7,380 nt of DNA, taken from NCBI GenBank assembly GCA_946491675.1, contig CAMLYN010000050.1:1-7380 (forward strand), written 5' to 3'. The DNA comes from an uncultured Mycoplasmatota bacterium (GTDB taxonomy: Bacteria; Bacillota_I; Bacilli_A; RF39; UBA660). The notes under the pieces are model-generated. The model did not search any database, was not told the origin of the DNA, and saw only the letters and a list, made by a program, of their open reading frames with translations. The position numbers and the translations under genes were made by a program. Positions 7,281 through 7,380 of the stretch are shown piece by piece (position 1 is the stretch's first letter; every line of letters begins with the position of its first letter).

Positions 7281-7291
7281 TAATATAGCAC
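7271..7291. repeat. Perfect 8-bp inverted repeat on the tRNA promoter
   Basis: GTGCTATA (7271-7278) and TATAGCAC (7284-7291) are exact inverted copies separated by 5 nt. The left arm contains the first part of the -10 and the right arm covers the predicted transcription start. It may be a protein-binding site or chance; A+T-rich DNA makes short palindromes common, although the GTGC/GCAC ends are less expected. Confidence 0.6.
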
Positions 7292-7293
7292 TT

Positions 7294-7369
7294 GCTGGAA
7301 TAGCTTAGTTGGTAGAGCAACGCATTCGTAACGCGTAGGTCGTAGGTTCGAATCCTATTTCCAGCACCA
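7294..7369 (+). tRNA. tRNA-Thr, anticodon CGU
   Basis: The full cloverleaf is present with an encoded CCA. The acceptor stem pairs GCTGGAA (7294-7300) with TTCCAGC (7359-7365); the discriminator is A7366 and CCA is 7367-7369. The D-stem is 7303-7306 with 7315-7318, loop AGTTGGTA. The anticodon stem is 7320-7324 with 7332-7336, and the loop TTCGTAA holds anticodon CGT (7327-7329), which reads the Thr codon ACG. The variable loop is AGGTC. The T-arm is GTAGG-TTCGAAT-CCTAT (7342-7358). The last anticodon-stem pair next to the loop is an A7324-C7332 mismatch. It has its own promoter and lies after the operon terminator. Confidence 0.95.
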
Positions 7370-7380
7370 TTTTTATGTAT

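Noticed and set aside
7157..7293. Small gene or riboswitch in the gap before the tRNA
   Set aside because: The gap is 137 nt and is accounted for by the terminator hairpin and the tRNA promoter; no open frame with a ribosome site is present.
1..7380. CRISPR array, insertion sequence or prophage signals
   Set aside because: No regularly spaced repeats, transposase, integrase or flanking direct repeats are seen; the tRNA at the right end shows no duplicated 3' segment in the window.

Overview
The window is very A+T-rich, and every recognisable gene lies on the + strand in one head-to-tail series with overlaps or gaps of only 11 to 12 nt. Genes are preceded by strong Shine-Dalgarno sites of the AGGAGGTGAT type. 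TGA is used as a stop (290-292, 1457-1459, 3597-3599) and Trp is written TGG, so the standard bacterial code applies rather than the Mycoplasma code. These traits and the protein types suggest a low-GC Bacillota, perhaps one of the uncultured gut Bacilli of the RF39/Mollicutes-like or Erysipelotrichia kind. The lineage is an inference.

Layout: (1) 2-292, the 3' end of a multi-pass membrane protein that runs off the left edge. (2) 289-948, a uracil-DNA-glycosylase-superfamily protein. (3) 941-1459, a ProX/PrdX/YbaK-type aminoacyl-tRNA deacylase. (4) 1434-3599, a copper-exporting P1B-type ATPase (CopA) with one N-terminal metal-binding domain. (5) 3596-3790, a CopZ-like copper chaperone. (6) 3802-5247, an unrecognised secreted or membrane-anchored protein that reads like a beta-propeller. 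(7) 5260-6018 and (8) 6008-7156, a NatA/NatB-type ABC exporter. A hairpin at 7178-7210 looks like the operon terminator. A separate promoter with an extended -10 then drives a tRNA-Thr(CGU) at 7294-7369.

How the genes work together: CopZ and CopA form a standard cytosolic copper delivery and export pair. The envelope protein and NatAB follow at once with ribosome-binding sites of their own and may form a second module, an extracytoplasmic propeller protein with an ABC exporter. The first two complete genes are housekeeping-like functions (DNA repair-type fold, tRNA proofreading) that seem to be joined to the transport genes only by co-transcription. No promoter, copper operator or copper regulator gene is visible before copA, so control is either outside the window or constitutive.

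Most of the window is ordinary. The parts most worth a second look are the propeller protein between CopZ and NatAB, the divergent UDG-like protein without an obvious Fe-S cysteine set, the inverted repeat lying on the tRNA promoter, and the A-C mismatch at the base of the tRNA anticodon loop.
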